Positions 1-11,197 of a stretch of DNA of 64,000 nucleotides are shown piece after piece (the first letter of the stretch is position 1; the number at the start of each line of letters is the position of its first letter). Position numbers and translations under genes: made by a program. The stretch spans positions 248,001-312,000 of the forward strand of contig NW_024104669.1 in assembly GCF_003945595.2 (NCBI RefSeq), written 5' to 3'. Below the pieces are notes generated by a model. It saw only the letters and a list, made by a program, of their open reading frames with translations, searched no databases and was not told the origin of the DNA. This DNA is from Pipra filicauda (Eukaryota > Chordata > Aves > Passeriformes > Pipridae).

Positions 1-2680
1 ATGAGACAGTGTACAATATAAGCTTTAATGTCTAGTGCTCTGGAACACATAACATCTGTAACAATTCTCCAGAAAGCTTTGCCTGCTCCTTGATCAGGCA
101 GAGGACTTCAGGTTCCCAGGACTTCTCACTTCTGGCGAAGTCCTGGGAATTCCTAAAGCTTGTGTGACATCCCCTTCTTCTCCACCCCTATATTTTGTGC
201 TCCATGGGAGTTGCATTATTGTCAACCTGTCACAGTTTGGATCTGTTTCCTTATGAGCAGTGAATTAAAGGCTCCAGTTTCATGTAAGAGCATCTGGAGG
301 TGTTGTGAATGCTTGCAGTCAAAACACAGTGGAGCAACTTATGCTGAAGGAAGCTTTATGGATCAGAATTAGGATGACGCAGATGATACAGTAAAGTCAC
401 ATTTTTTAGGAGCAGACCTGTGTGTGGCCCTGCTTGCTCAGACCCCTCTCCCCTCTTTAGGATGGCTATTATTAGCACGGGGCCTGGCCAGCCCAAACTC
501 AAATGGTGTGTCAGTCCTTTTGGTTACTGCAGGGCTATTTGGTAAGTCTGGGTGAATGCCCTTAAATAATCCTGCTGGCACTGGGTGTTGGAGAGCTTGA
601 GACTTTAGAAATTTTTGGGTCAAATTTACTCTTGTTAAATAAACAATGAGTATTGATTAGATCATGTGACAGACCAACAGAGCACTCTTTCAAATACCGC
701 AACTCACTGGAGTTAATTTTTATGTATTTATGTTCTCAGAATCCCTTGAAACGGTTGCTTTGGTGAAAGACGTGCCAAGTCTTTTACTTGTGCAGCTCTG
801 TAATTTATACGCGTGGCCCTGTGCACACGGATAGAAGGATTTTTGAGGCTGCTCAAAGCATTTGGGTGCTCACTTTGTTTGTTTTAGTTGGAGACTTGAA
901 TCCCTTAGGCAGATTTGAAAATCTCAGCCATAATTCTTTGCTTATTTTAGTACATTGGGGTAAGACCTTTTCCCTGTTAAAATAATTTTAAGTGCTCCTT
1001 TCTTGCTGCTATAAAATAAAAATGTGTTTAAGTGGAATTTTAAGAAGCATTTGTTTTTCTAGATATATTAGTTTATTTTACTCATTTACTGTTTTGTTTA
1101 CTGAGGAAGCTCTTAAGTCACAGTCTGTCTATGCTTTGTACTGAGTAGAGTAGCAAGGAGCTTGTCAGGACTAAACCTGCACATTTAAGAAGGCCTCTTA
1201 TTATGATTATTTTTACAGCTTAAATGTTCTGGAAAAGTTTTCTCATCTTAAATCTCTCAGCAGCACAGTTACATATCTGGCCTCAAATGTATGTCAGGAG
1301 AACACCACGTGGCCCTGCCAAGTGCAACACCCGCACACACTCAGGTATTGGTTTGCAGGGGTGGGAAAAAAGCGAGGAGTGAAATCTGTAAACAGAGTTG
1401 AGTAGGTGAAAGGCTGCAGGGGCCGTGGGTGCTCTGTTTACGTGCGTCTCGAGCGGGAAGCTCTCATGTTGCTCAGGCAGTTTTGTCCAGGCAGGAAGAG
1501 GAAAGCACAGCCTGTCTCATTTTTGCTTCCCAAGGCGGCTTGTTGCGCCACTCTCCATATCTGGCAAGGTGCTGCAGGAAGCCTGGAGGAGCTGCAGCCG
1601 TGGGTGTTCCATCCCAGTGCCCTCCCAGCTGCTCTGCTGCAAGTAAACTATCAGCCGCCACCGTGGGGGAGGCCAGTGTGAGTAGTGGAAGCGGCTCTGG
1701 CCAGGTAGACACTTGCAGCATTAGCAGGGCTACCCAGCATAGTTCTGGGCTGCACAGGGTCAGTGTTGTCTTTCTGAGCTGCCTAAGTGCTGGAAGGAGG
1801 TGAGCTGATGCACTACCTTGTGCTGGGAGCAGGCCTAAGTGTGGTGAAAACAAGCCCATCCTCAGACCTGACTTGGATCTCATTGCCACTCTTTAAGGTT
1901 TGACTTCTGGTTTAGGGTGACATTTTCCAGTTTCATTCCCTCCAAGGAGAGGATTTCCTTGGGAATAACATGCTGAAATAAACAGAACTTGAGAATTTGC
2001 TTATTCTCAGAGTGAGCAAGGGACAGGCTGTGCTTTAGGCACATACAAAGGAAGATGCTGAAAAGTTTTAGATGGGTTTTTGAACATTACCTTGCATTAC
2101 TTCTGTGTGTTGAAATGCCATGGACCTCAGATTTTGTTTTGCTTGCAAGTGCTGGAAATGGTGCAGGTGTTTTGTTAAAGAAAATACTCACTCATCCCCA
2201 GTAGTTTATTGAAGGTGCTTCCCCCACCGTTTCCTCTTGGCTTCAAAAATGAGAGAAACAGGTCAGACTCCGAGCCCTGGAAGGACCGCTTGCCCCGCAG
2301 CTGTCCCTGTGACCAAAGGAGCTGTGTATTCATGAGGAGCACCAGCACCTTCTCCTGCACTCCTTTTTGGTTCTTTAATTGTAACCAGGCACGTGGCCCC
2401 AGTGATGCTCAGGAGAGGAGCCTGTGGCTGTCCCGGATGTCTGTGGTCCCTGCTGTGGGTGTAAGCAGGGCAGGGCTCGCACTGCCAGGCTGAGGACATG
2501 TTCCCATTGCATGCTCACAGACATGCTCTGTTTTAACTTTAGTTGAACAGAAGTGGCCATGGGGCAGCCTGGAGGCATCATCCCTTCCCCAGGGCCCTGC
2601 TCCTTCTGTGCCCACCACGAGACCAGCCCTGCATTCTGCCGGAGGAGAGTGTGCAGCAGCTCCACTGTGGGTGGGAGAAC
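1..2680. other. intergenic, nothing recognised
   Basis: AT-rich up to 1.3 kb, then moderately GC-rich at 1.4-1.9 kb. I see no exon, RNA gene or repeat that I can name. Confidence 0.6.
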
Positions 2681-2822
2681 CCTGACACTAGCTCAGTTGG
2701 TTAGGACAGGGTGCTAATAACAAGGTGGAGGGTTCAATCCCCATATGGGCCATTCACTTAAGAGTTGGACTCAATGATCCTTGTAAGTCCCTTCCAACTT
2801 GGAATATTCTGTGATACTGTGA
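2681..2822 (+). mobile_element. TguSINE1-like SINE (tRNA-Ile head, CR1 tail)
   Basis: The head resembles tRNA-Ile(AAT): A box TAGCTCAGTTGG (2689-2700), a TGCTAATAAC anticodon arm and B box GGTTCAATCC (2731-2740). The 3' half, from about 2764, is a CR1 end: TTGGACTCAATGATCC, then TCCCTTCCAACTTGGAA and a TTCTGTGATACTGTGA terminus. This head-tail composition is that of TguSINE1, mobilised by CR1 in passerines. It explains why the tRNA part cannot be a functional tRNA gene: the acceptor stem is mismatched. Confidence 0.85.
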
Positions 2823-5800
2823 CAAGTCTCTGCTGTGGGCTGAAAGCACCTACCGCACGTGCAGGGAGGGACAGCTCGTGGCTGCATCCATCATCCTTCA
2901 GGAGCACTGGCAAGCGTGGTTACTCATCTATAACTCATGCCAGCTCTGTAGGGGCCTAAAGGATGTTGAAGAATACACCTAGTGCCAGTAGCTGGGTGTG
3001 CAAGCTGCTCATTGTGCCCTGGGTGGGGTAAATTGCTCACAGGAGTTGAGCTGTGAATGGGTGCTGACCCTTTCCCTGCACAGGGCGCTGCGGCACCAAC
3101 GGGGTGGGAGTGGACAGTCACCCAGAGACTCCAGAGGGCCCAGTGAACAACAAGACCCCAGACCAAATATCACTATTGGACCAAGAGGGGTGTGCAAGGC
3201 ATGTGAAGAGGGGGTGGGTAGACTGTGAAGGTAGAAAAGCCCAAGGATCTCTTTGCTGGGGGTCCCTCCCCACAGATACCGTCTCAAGCTGTTGTTGCTG
3301 TACCATGATTAAGATGCTTCAAGGAACCAGACGTTTGAGATTCTGTTATGGGAAACCCAGGGTCCAGACAGAAACTGTGTGAGAGTGGTGTGTGTAGGGA
3401 GTCAAGGGGGGCACTTGTCATCTCACTGGAGCCACTCACTGCAAAGGGGCTTCAGTTTCAGCAGTTGAAGTTTGGGGTGATGCAAGCGAGACTCCCAGAG
3501 TGGCTCCTGAATGGTCAGACAGGAAAGTTCCCTTGGCAGGGAGAGAGCAAACCACCATGTCACCTTCCTCCTTTGGGCACAGGACAGACTGTGAACCACG
3601 GCAAAAGGGCCTTTTAGAAATTTGTTATGAAACCCCATAATCACTGATTTTAAAACATCCAACGGAAGCTGGAATCATTTAACAGGCCTGTCTCTGCTCA
3701 TCCTATCCTGCCGGTTATAGAGAGCATAGACACCCTATGTGAATTACGGACTAGGTACCAAGCCAAATACTGTGCTTCCATCTGGAGCATTACAGTTCTG
3801 CTCATTTTTACCAGTTTGCTGAACCAGGCAAGAGATCCTTGTGCAGAAACTGAATTTCTTTGAAAAGTATTAACAAACTACTTAATGCTGAAACAATGCC
3901 TTCTGACTCGCTGTCAGAGCTGGTTTGAGTGAGCTTATTCCAGACCAGGCTGCTTTATATGTCATGGTGCATGTCCTCAGCTTCACCCTTCCATTGTGCA
4001 CCTTAACTGAAACCCTCCTCCTGGGACTTGCAGTCATTCATTTGGAATTAAAAGTGAAACAAATCATCATCAATCTCATTTGTGGCAACAGTCAGTGTGA
4101 AGCTGGGAACTGTACTGGGTAAAGAAATAAGTTATTTATTGAATATTCTGGACATACGCTGCAGAAGTGTCCCAAAGCCCAGCACTGTGTGTATAAAACA
4201 CAGGTGCAAATAGAGAGCTTTCAAGATAACATGTTTTAAGGTGAAGTTGCTACAGTATGAGACAAACCCCAGGAGCTTGAAGGCACAACATCAGTCTGAG
4301 TTTGGTGGATTGTAAGTAGTCACTGGAAAGGCAAAAGAAGCTCACAGATAGAAATAAAATGTGATCATATGGGAACAGGCAGGTGTAGCGAGCCCAGCCG
4401 TGCCCTCTCTGTGCCCAGAGCAGCATGCCAGGCAGACAGGTTGTCCATGGCACAGGGAGCCTGTGCCACTGGGAAACCCAGTGCTGCTGGTGGGGAAGGT
4501 GCCATAATGAACTGTGGGAGGCTGTGGTGTGACAGGGTACTCCAGTGGCACCACATCCCCTCTTTCCTCTCCCTGCTGTCCCTGTCACATCCTAAGTGGT
4601 CTCCTGCTGTGCCCTGGCAGGTGCATGGCTCTGGCTGGTGGGTGTGGAGGACACGGGTGCATGGATGGCTGGGCTGCTTGGCTGTGGCTGCAGTGCTGGG
4701 CCCTGGCATGTGGCTGTCTGAATTCCTGCACCATCTCCTCCTGGGGGCTTTAGTCTTCAGTGAGTGCATGTTGGGGCCCTTGGCACGTGAGACAGAGGTA
4801 CCTCCTCTGAAACTTCCCTAGCTCTGGCATCCTCCAGATACAGGGGCCAGGACTTTGTTCCTGCTCAAACTGCATCCACTGTGGATGCCAGTGACTGCTT
4901 GGGCCAGGAGCAGCTTTGTATGGCTGTGCAGGGCTGGTGCCCAGAGCCACAGCCCTATGTGCCTGCCCCCAGGGGATTGGCACCTGCAGGTCGAGTCCTG
5001 AGCACTGAGGTCTGGAGCCAGACCTACGTGTGAGCAGTGGGCTGCAGGGCTTTATGTGCCTGCTCTTTTGATTCCAGGCTGCAAGTGACTCGTCTTGACT
5101 TGCTAACAGCCTTGTTGGAGGTTTGAAATGACTGAACCCCACAGGAATGCCCAAGCAGGTGTCATCCTTCAAGGCCTTTAGGCTCAGTGGACAGCAGCTG
5201 CACCCCAACCATGCAGGCAGAGCAGCAGCAGCCCACGGAGGTGAGTGTGTGCCATGGGCACAGCAGGGCTGGGGCTGTGGGCTGCCTGCCACCACTGGAA
5301 AGAGGCTCCAGCCGTTTGGCAGCACCAGCAGTGGGAGAGCCCCTGCTCCAGGGAGGTTGCAAAATGGATTTGGCAGAAGCAGAAGCACAGCGTGCTAAAT
5401 GCGCTAAGCTAAACCAGCTTTGCTCTGCACATTGGGGTTTTTTTTTAATCACAAGCCACCAACCAAAATGCTGCTTTGGGGGCTGAGCTGAAGCTGGGAA
5501 TCCCTCTTCTGTTCCTGCCTTTCCCCTGCCTGTGGCAGCCCAGGCACCCCCAACTTGTCCATACCCCTTGCAGGATCTCACATGGCCCCCACAGCTGCTG
5601 CAGCAGCACTGTGGAAAAATTCATTGTGTCTCCATAGAACTTGGGTCAATGGTCCCAAGGGATGAAGGGCTGAGACTGCCAAGGCAGTAGTGGCCAAGCC
5701 AGTGCCCCCAGCCTTGACACCCTGGAGCCTCAGGGGCTCTCCCTGTGGGGCTGTCCATGCCGTGGGGACTCCCTAAAGCCTTCTGGAGGGTGTTTTAAAA

Positions 5801-6848
5801 GCAAACATTACAAAGTGTGTTCTGGTCTTCCTCTAGCTAGTGGGGGGAAAAAGAATACCCTGGAAATCTATTCTGGTCTTGTGTGCGTCTCAAGTGGAAA
5901 ATTTCAGCTGTACTGATTTCGGCTGGCGGGGTTAAGGGAGGTGAGGCCCAGCTGCCGCTGGCTCTGCAGCAGGGAGGGCCGGCCGGCTCCGCACGCACCC
6001 GTGCCTGCCACGCGGGCAGGGCTGGGGCTGGCAACGGCTCCACAGGGAGAAAGGAAACCTGAACTCAGGGGAGCGCAGGGGGTACCCAGCATTAAAGCAG
6101 CGTGGCAGCTGCCGCCGCTGTTACACCTTCCAGTCCCCAGCTATCTGGATGTTGAGGGCTGTCTGTTCGTCTCGTCCCCCGTCCCCTAGCTGCAGTCACT
6201 CCTCTCGGTGCAGCCCATGGACGGGGTGTAGCGGCAGGAATGTTGGGTGCGGTGGCTGACGGAGCCAATCCCGGTCCTGCAGGAATAACATGAAGCGTGT
6301 CACCAGCCCTGCTGACGGCACAGGCCTTGAGCACTGGCCTTGAAACCGTGCCAGGGCAGCTCACCTCGTGCCAGGGACTGCGGGAGGGAGCCGGCGGGAG
6401 AGAGCACCTCGGGGTCAGGCACAGCTGGAGAAGGAGGTGGCTCCTCAGCCTTCCCGTCAGTGCCGCTGTCCCAGGGACGTGCACTTTGGGACTGAGAGCT
6501 GGCTGGGAACTTGTCGTTGAGGCGTTTGTTCTTGGCAAATACTAGTATTTTGTTGAAATTGAAACTTTCAATGGGAATGTTCATGTGTCTGTGGGGAGAC
6601 CGAGTCCCCTGGTCATATGTCTCAGAGTCTGTCTCCCACCTCTGCCCCCCCAGCTGGTACTAGAATGGGTAGGTTAATCCCCGTCCCCATCCCCACGTGG
6701 AACAGGAAGGTCTTGGATCCCCAGACAGCTCAAAGAGGAATGGCTTTTTCAGCCAGTCCTGCTCATGTCACCTGCTAACAGAGCTCCAGCAGCACCCAGC
6801 CAGGGTGGTGGCACAGCTCAAACTGGAAGGAGGGTTTGTGATCCGGTG
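2823..6848. other. intergenic, moderately GC-rich, no gene supported
   Basis: Several open frames, the longest 212 codons at 4750-5388 on the minus strand, show no domain, splice pattern or recognisable similarity. Short CAG/CTG-rich patches occur near 5.2 kb. Confidence 0.6.
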
Positions 6849-7030
6849 TCACAGGATCACAGGATAATTCTGTGGGAAAGGGGCCCCGGGAGGCCTCCGG
6901 TCCAGCCACTGGCTCCGGGCAGGTTCAGCCATTAGGTCAGACCGGGCTGTCCAGGTCTTCATTCCGTCGGGGCTGGAAAAGCCTGCGGGAAAGGATCCCG
7001 ACAGCCTGTCTGCACAGGCCTAACGCATCC
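6849..7030 (-). mobile_element. CR1 LINE 3' fragment
   Basis: The left edge, TCACAGGATCACAGGATAATTC, shows the inverted CR1 terminal octamer repeats. It is followed by diverged matches to the CR1 3' UTR (GGTCCAGCCACTGG, AGGTCAGACC, GCTGTCCAGG). The element lies 3' end leftward and is heavily 5'-truncated. It fades into the GC-rich island at about 7030. Confidence 0.65.
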
Positions 7031-7350
7031 GGGCGGCTTCCCCCGTCTGCATTTCCAGGGGCATTCGAGGAGCGCGTTGGGCGGTGACGTGGCGGCTCGG
7101 GCCGTGTCCCTTGAGGCCGCGAGTCCCCGCGCCGGGACACGGGAGCGGCCGGGACACGGCCCCGGGATGGGGCGGGGAAGGGAGCGGAGAACGGGGCAGG
7201 GCTTCCCCTCCGCCCCCGCCGCAGCGGCCTCGGGCGGGCGCTGGAGCTCCCTGCTGGCCGCGGGACCGCCCGGCCCTGCCACAGCTCCGGCGGCCGCCTG
7301 AGGAAGCGGGAGCAGCTGAGGCGGCTTCGCTGCTTCCAAGCAGCAGTACC
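6880..7350. promoter_or_regulatory. orphan GC-rich island 3' of AZIN1
   Basis: The stretch is strongly GC-rich with many CG dinucleotides, GC boxes (GGGGCGGGG near 7171) and a CRE-like GTGACGTGG (7084-7092). On the plus strand it is followed by AATAAA at 7578-7583. No protein is recognised; a 161-codon frame (7084-7569) is compatible with base composition alone. It may be a promoter for an unannotated short or noncoding transcript. Confidence 0.45.
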
Positions 7351-7599
7351 CGCGGTGGGGCTCACTCAGTATTCCTATTCCTGTTGTTCCAATGGGGAAT
7401 TACTGGGAGGAGGGTGTCAGTGTCAGACCACAGTGCTGGAGCCCATCACTTCTGCTCACATATACGCTGCTGCCCGGCCCAGCCCTCTGCCGCCTCTGCA
7501 TTCCCCGAACTGGCTGCAGCGAGCGAGGGACGAGTGACCTGTACTGCACAGCTCCCACAGCTCCATTAGAGAGGTGTAATAAACTTGTGACACAAAGAG

Positions 7600-8789
7600 A
7601 TGAGTAGTTTTCTTAATGGGATGAAGAAGGGGCATGGTCAGAGGCTGGGCAGTTGAGCAAAATACTACAATTGGGATCTAAAATCATGCAGATAACTCAG
7701 TAAATCAAATTCTTGAGCCTGACAGTTTTCCCTCCCATTTTTGACTGAAACGAAGTAGCTGCCAGTGGGGACCAGCTCCTGCTGCCACATCCCAGTTCAG
7801 GCTGGCTTTGCCCTACAAAGCCAACAGGGTAATCCTATTAATGTCCCTAATTCAGCTCAAAGACTGTGCAGATGCAAAAAGCTGAAAATGTAGAGAGAAA
7901 GCTTGTTACTCCAAGTATAATAGTGCCTGTAATAGGGTAGGTCCCCACCAGTCTCACACCCCTGCAGAGCAGACAGGTTCTTGGGGAACAGCCCTGGATT
8001 AGAGACCTTCACCTGCCTTCCCTGGGCAGCCCCAGTGCCACAGACCCCTCTGCTCCCCTCAGCAGCATATCCTGTGGGGTGGGGGCTGCTGGCTGTAATG
8101 GATTATGCTTTTCCCTAAACCTCAGGGCAAGTACTTGTTGTAGTGAATTACATGCCACTACTTCCTTGAAAGTTTAATAAAGGGAGGAAATAAGAGCTCA
8201 GAGAATGAGCTAGAAGCCTGCACTCAGTGCAGTGCTTCCAGCACAAGGAAAAATTAAATGTGTGATGTCTAATACCCTTCTGTAGCACACATAGCAGTCA
8301 CAGAAACAATTTTTTCCTTTGGTTATGATCAGGTCAGGTAAACTATCTTTGGCACATACCCTGTTTCTTCTGGTTCCTTGCAGCCAGCACCCATGGTGGG
8401 TAGAGCAAAACAGATCCCCTCCTTTGGGCAGCCCCTGCCAGCCTGCTGCTCCTCAAGGCCGCATTTGCTTTCCAGCTGTTGTCCAAAGCCTTGGCAAAGC
8501 CCCAAGAGCATCCCCTCCTCCTCATAGAAGAGGAGACTCAAGGTATAGTCCCTGGTCAGCAAAGGCAGTTACCCAGCTATCAAGGATTAAAAGGTTTTGG
8601 TTTTTTCCTCACATGGTAAGTTTTGAGGGTTTTTTTCGAAAAGAAAAAAAAAAGCAGGCTTCAAACCTGAAACATACGGACAAACATCTCCACCCCACCT
8701 AAAAAGAAAAAAACAACCCCAAAAAAACCAAAACCAAAAACCGAAAAAGCAGAATGAAGAATACATAGGAAGTGGCAACACATCCAGTG
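7600..8789. other. intergenic spacer beyond the AZIN1 3' end
   Basis: Mixed-composition sequence. An A-rich simple tract with interspersed C (about 8640-8760) borders the predicted AZIN1 cleavage site. No gene seen. Confidence 0.55.
8640..8760 (+). repeat. A-rich simple sequence
   Basis: Runs of A interrupted by CC and G, including an AAAACC-like repeat unit around 8720-8745. Confidence 0.7.
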
Positions 8790-8809
8790 ATGGATCCAGG
8801 GCACCCACT

Positions 8810-8815
8810 TTTATT
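8810..8815 (-). terminator. distal poly(A) signal of AZIN1
   Basis: AATAAA on the minus strand, about 2.27 kb after the stop codon. A purine/cytosine-rich simple tract follows downstream (8590-8760). Use of the site is inferred. Confidence 0.5.
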
Positions 8816-10541
8816 CTGATCCAAATGCAAGCCAGCTGTGCAGCTGCTCAGGCACAACAAAAAGCTGGAACCATTTTCCAGGAGGAAGTAACTGAGTAAG
8901 TAACTGACACCACCAGTACCACCAGTCTGGGGCCACAACCCTGGATCTTCCTCGGGAAACAAGGCAGGCAGAAGGGCTGTCTTAGGGAAGTTTTCAGGCC
9001 AAAGCAGCTGGGGGGTGCTTGCCATGCACAACCAGCAATGGCAAACAGGAGGGGCTGCAGCTGTCTAGGGAGCACAACAGAGCTACATTAGTTCCAAGTA
9101 CTACATAGAAATCATCCAGCTTTCATATTTTGTAAAAACTCCGAACTGCAGTTACAATATGAACAGCAGCACTTAGCAAATCAAACTGAAATACATACTG
9201 TGTTCAGACTCCAGGTTGGCTTTAATGGCAGACTGTCTTCAAGTACAGCGAGTATTTCTGCTCTGACCACATCATTTAGAGAGAAACTTTTTTCAATTGA
9301 TCTGTAAGTTAACATAAAATAACTCTCCTTAAGACTGCATGACAGAATCCTGTTGAGTTCTCATCTTAAGCAACTGTAACTTGTATTTATCTGAAAACCA
9401 TGCAGCAGTCTGTCTTGTCTAGAAAAAAACCTCAACAGGTAGACTGCAGTCCATACCACTTTCTTGACACACAGGGACAGTTAGTAACCTCAGGTTAAAA
9501 ACAAACAAACAGAAAACCAACCCAAAACACAGGTTTCCCCACTATTATTTACTCCCTTTCCCACTTCCACATTTAAATACAGTAATAAATATTTCTTAGA
9601 CTGCATCTTCAAAAACATAAGCCATTTTGTACATCTTAGCTAGCCTGTAAACTGTTCTCACAAGTCCAAATTGAGAATTTTCTTTACTTTCAAGTAAAAG
9701 CTCATCAAGTTTTATAAAAATCTTTTTAACAGAAGTTAAAGTTTCCTACCAGCTGGCACTTGTGTAAGATACACTTGCAACCCAAGGGCAGAAATTTTTC
9801 CTCCAGCTAAAAGGTTTTAAAGTCTGACCTCAGGATCCAGATCTCAGTGCATCGTTTCTGACAATCCTCCTCCTCCTTCCCCCAGTTTTCAAGAAGGGAA
9901 AGTTAAAACAAGAAAGTAAGGACCTTGAAGAAATCAAGAGGCTCCAGTAACAGAAATTATGACCAGTTCATTACTCGATGCAGTTGGCACGTGTACTTGC
10001 AGCAGTCTGCTCTACCTTTACATTGTGGATGTATCTAAATGAAATCCAGTGCAAGAAAGCATTGAGGTTTCTGAAGACTTGTGCAGCCATTCCTTTAGGA
10101 GTCAGCACTATACAGAACTAGCTGAAGTTGAAAGTTAAGATTTTTCAAATAAACACCATTAAAAAAAAGGAGCCAAAGGTTCTGTGACAACGTGCAGAGT
10201 TGGACTAACCCATGCTGACTCAGGGCACTGCATGCACACGAGCTAAGAGACTAAACCTCTTCTGTGCACACCCATGCCTAGTGCAGGTTTGCTGTTTGGT
10301 GTTAAGAACTGAATCTAAGGTCATGCTCTAAAAACACCACAAATTGCATTTTAGCCTTCCAGCAACTTACATGACTTTCACCTCATACAGATTTATCAAT
10401 CTTAAAATTTTACTGTTTAACAAAAAGCTGAACCTAGAGAAAAGAAGGCTTCTCAATGCAATCATGTATACATCTATTTTATAGCTACCTGCCTAGTCCC
10501 TCCCAAAGTTAGCCTGAAAAACAGTAAAATCTACACAAAGT

Positions 10542-10614
10542 TTTATTGCAATCATACAAGGGATACATCAAGGGTCAAATACAACAAATACTATGATGCA
10601 ATTTTACATTTATT
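10542..10614 (-). terminator. proximal poly(A) signals of AZIN1
   Basis: Two AATAAA hexamers (10609-10614 and 10542-10547) lie 470-540 nt after the stop codon. They could produce a short 3' UTR isoform. Confidence 0.4.
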
Positions 10615-11085
10615 AAACTACAGTTCAAAGCACAAATTTACACATTCTAAATACACTAAAACATCTAATGAAGTCACACTGGTCTCCCACTGACATTTGA
10701 TATATCTGGGCGAAAGACAATAACTTTACAAGACTTTTCTAACAGGAATCCTTAGTATAAAAACTGTGTACTTGTATGTAAACTGTTGAAGAACCCAAGT
10801 GATGGGTTTCCATCTCCACTAAGTCATCCATTTTGTTGCATATTTAACGCTCAGGGGTTGAATGAACTTGATTTTAAATTTGGACGCCATTATCTAACCC
10901 TCCCACCCCCCACTGAATTGTAGCTGTAGCTTGTTTTGCCTGGTCCCCATTAGCTATTACTATTTTTTCAAGTTTTGAAGAGAATGAATTGAATTCAAGA
11001 TTGTTCCATTTCTTCCACACTGGAATGTTGACCAGACAAACTACAGACTTGCAACTGCAGGTCTAAATGAAGCGTTAATGCCTGT

Positions 11086-11197
11086 TTAAGCTGCAGTGGA
11101 AAAGCGGTCTTCCGGGCTCAGCTGAATGCAAGAAGGCACAAAGAAGAAATTCTTCATCAATGTGTCTGAAGCAATTCCAGCGTCTTGCATCTCATCC
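11086..11197 (-). CDS. AZIN1: AZIN1 last coding exon, residues 414-450 and stop
   Basis: The exon completes Trp414 and reads [19 protein letters not shown], then VPSCIQL and a short tail ending FSTAA with a TAA stop at 11088-11086. The acceptor follows CTGCTGCAG. The tail after CIQL is poorly conserved and short, with no ornithine-decarboxylase-type degron. Confidence 0.94.

Larger units (their letters stand above)
8790..11085 (-). other. AZIN1: AZIN1 3' UTR with three poly(A) signals
   Basis: The noncoding tail of about 2.3 kb after the TAA is AT-rich with no long open frame. Canonical AATAAA hexamers on the minus strand lie at 10609-10614, 10542-10547 and 8810-8815. The distal one would give a 3' UTR similar in length to that of mammals; the proximal pair would give one of about 0.5 kb. 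Confidence 0.65.

Noticed and set aside
2681..2760. Possible tRNA-Ile gene
   Set aside because: The A and B boxes look good, but the acceptor stem does not pair, the D/anticodon region is altered and a CR1 tail follows directly; it is the head of a SINE.
4750..5388. 212-codon minus-strand open frame
   Set aside because: No recognisable domain, no splice or conservation support, and overlapping frames of similar length on the other strand.
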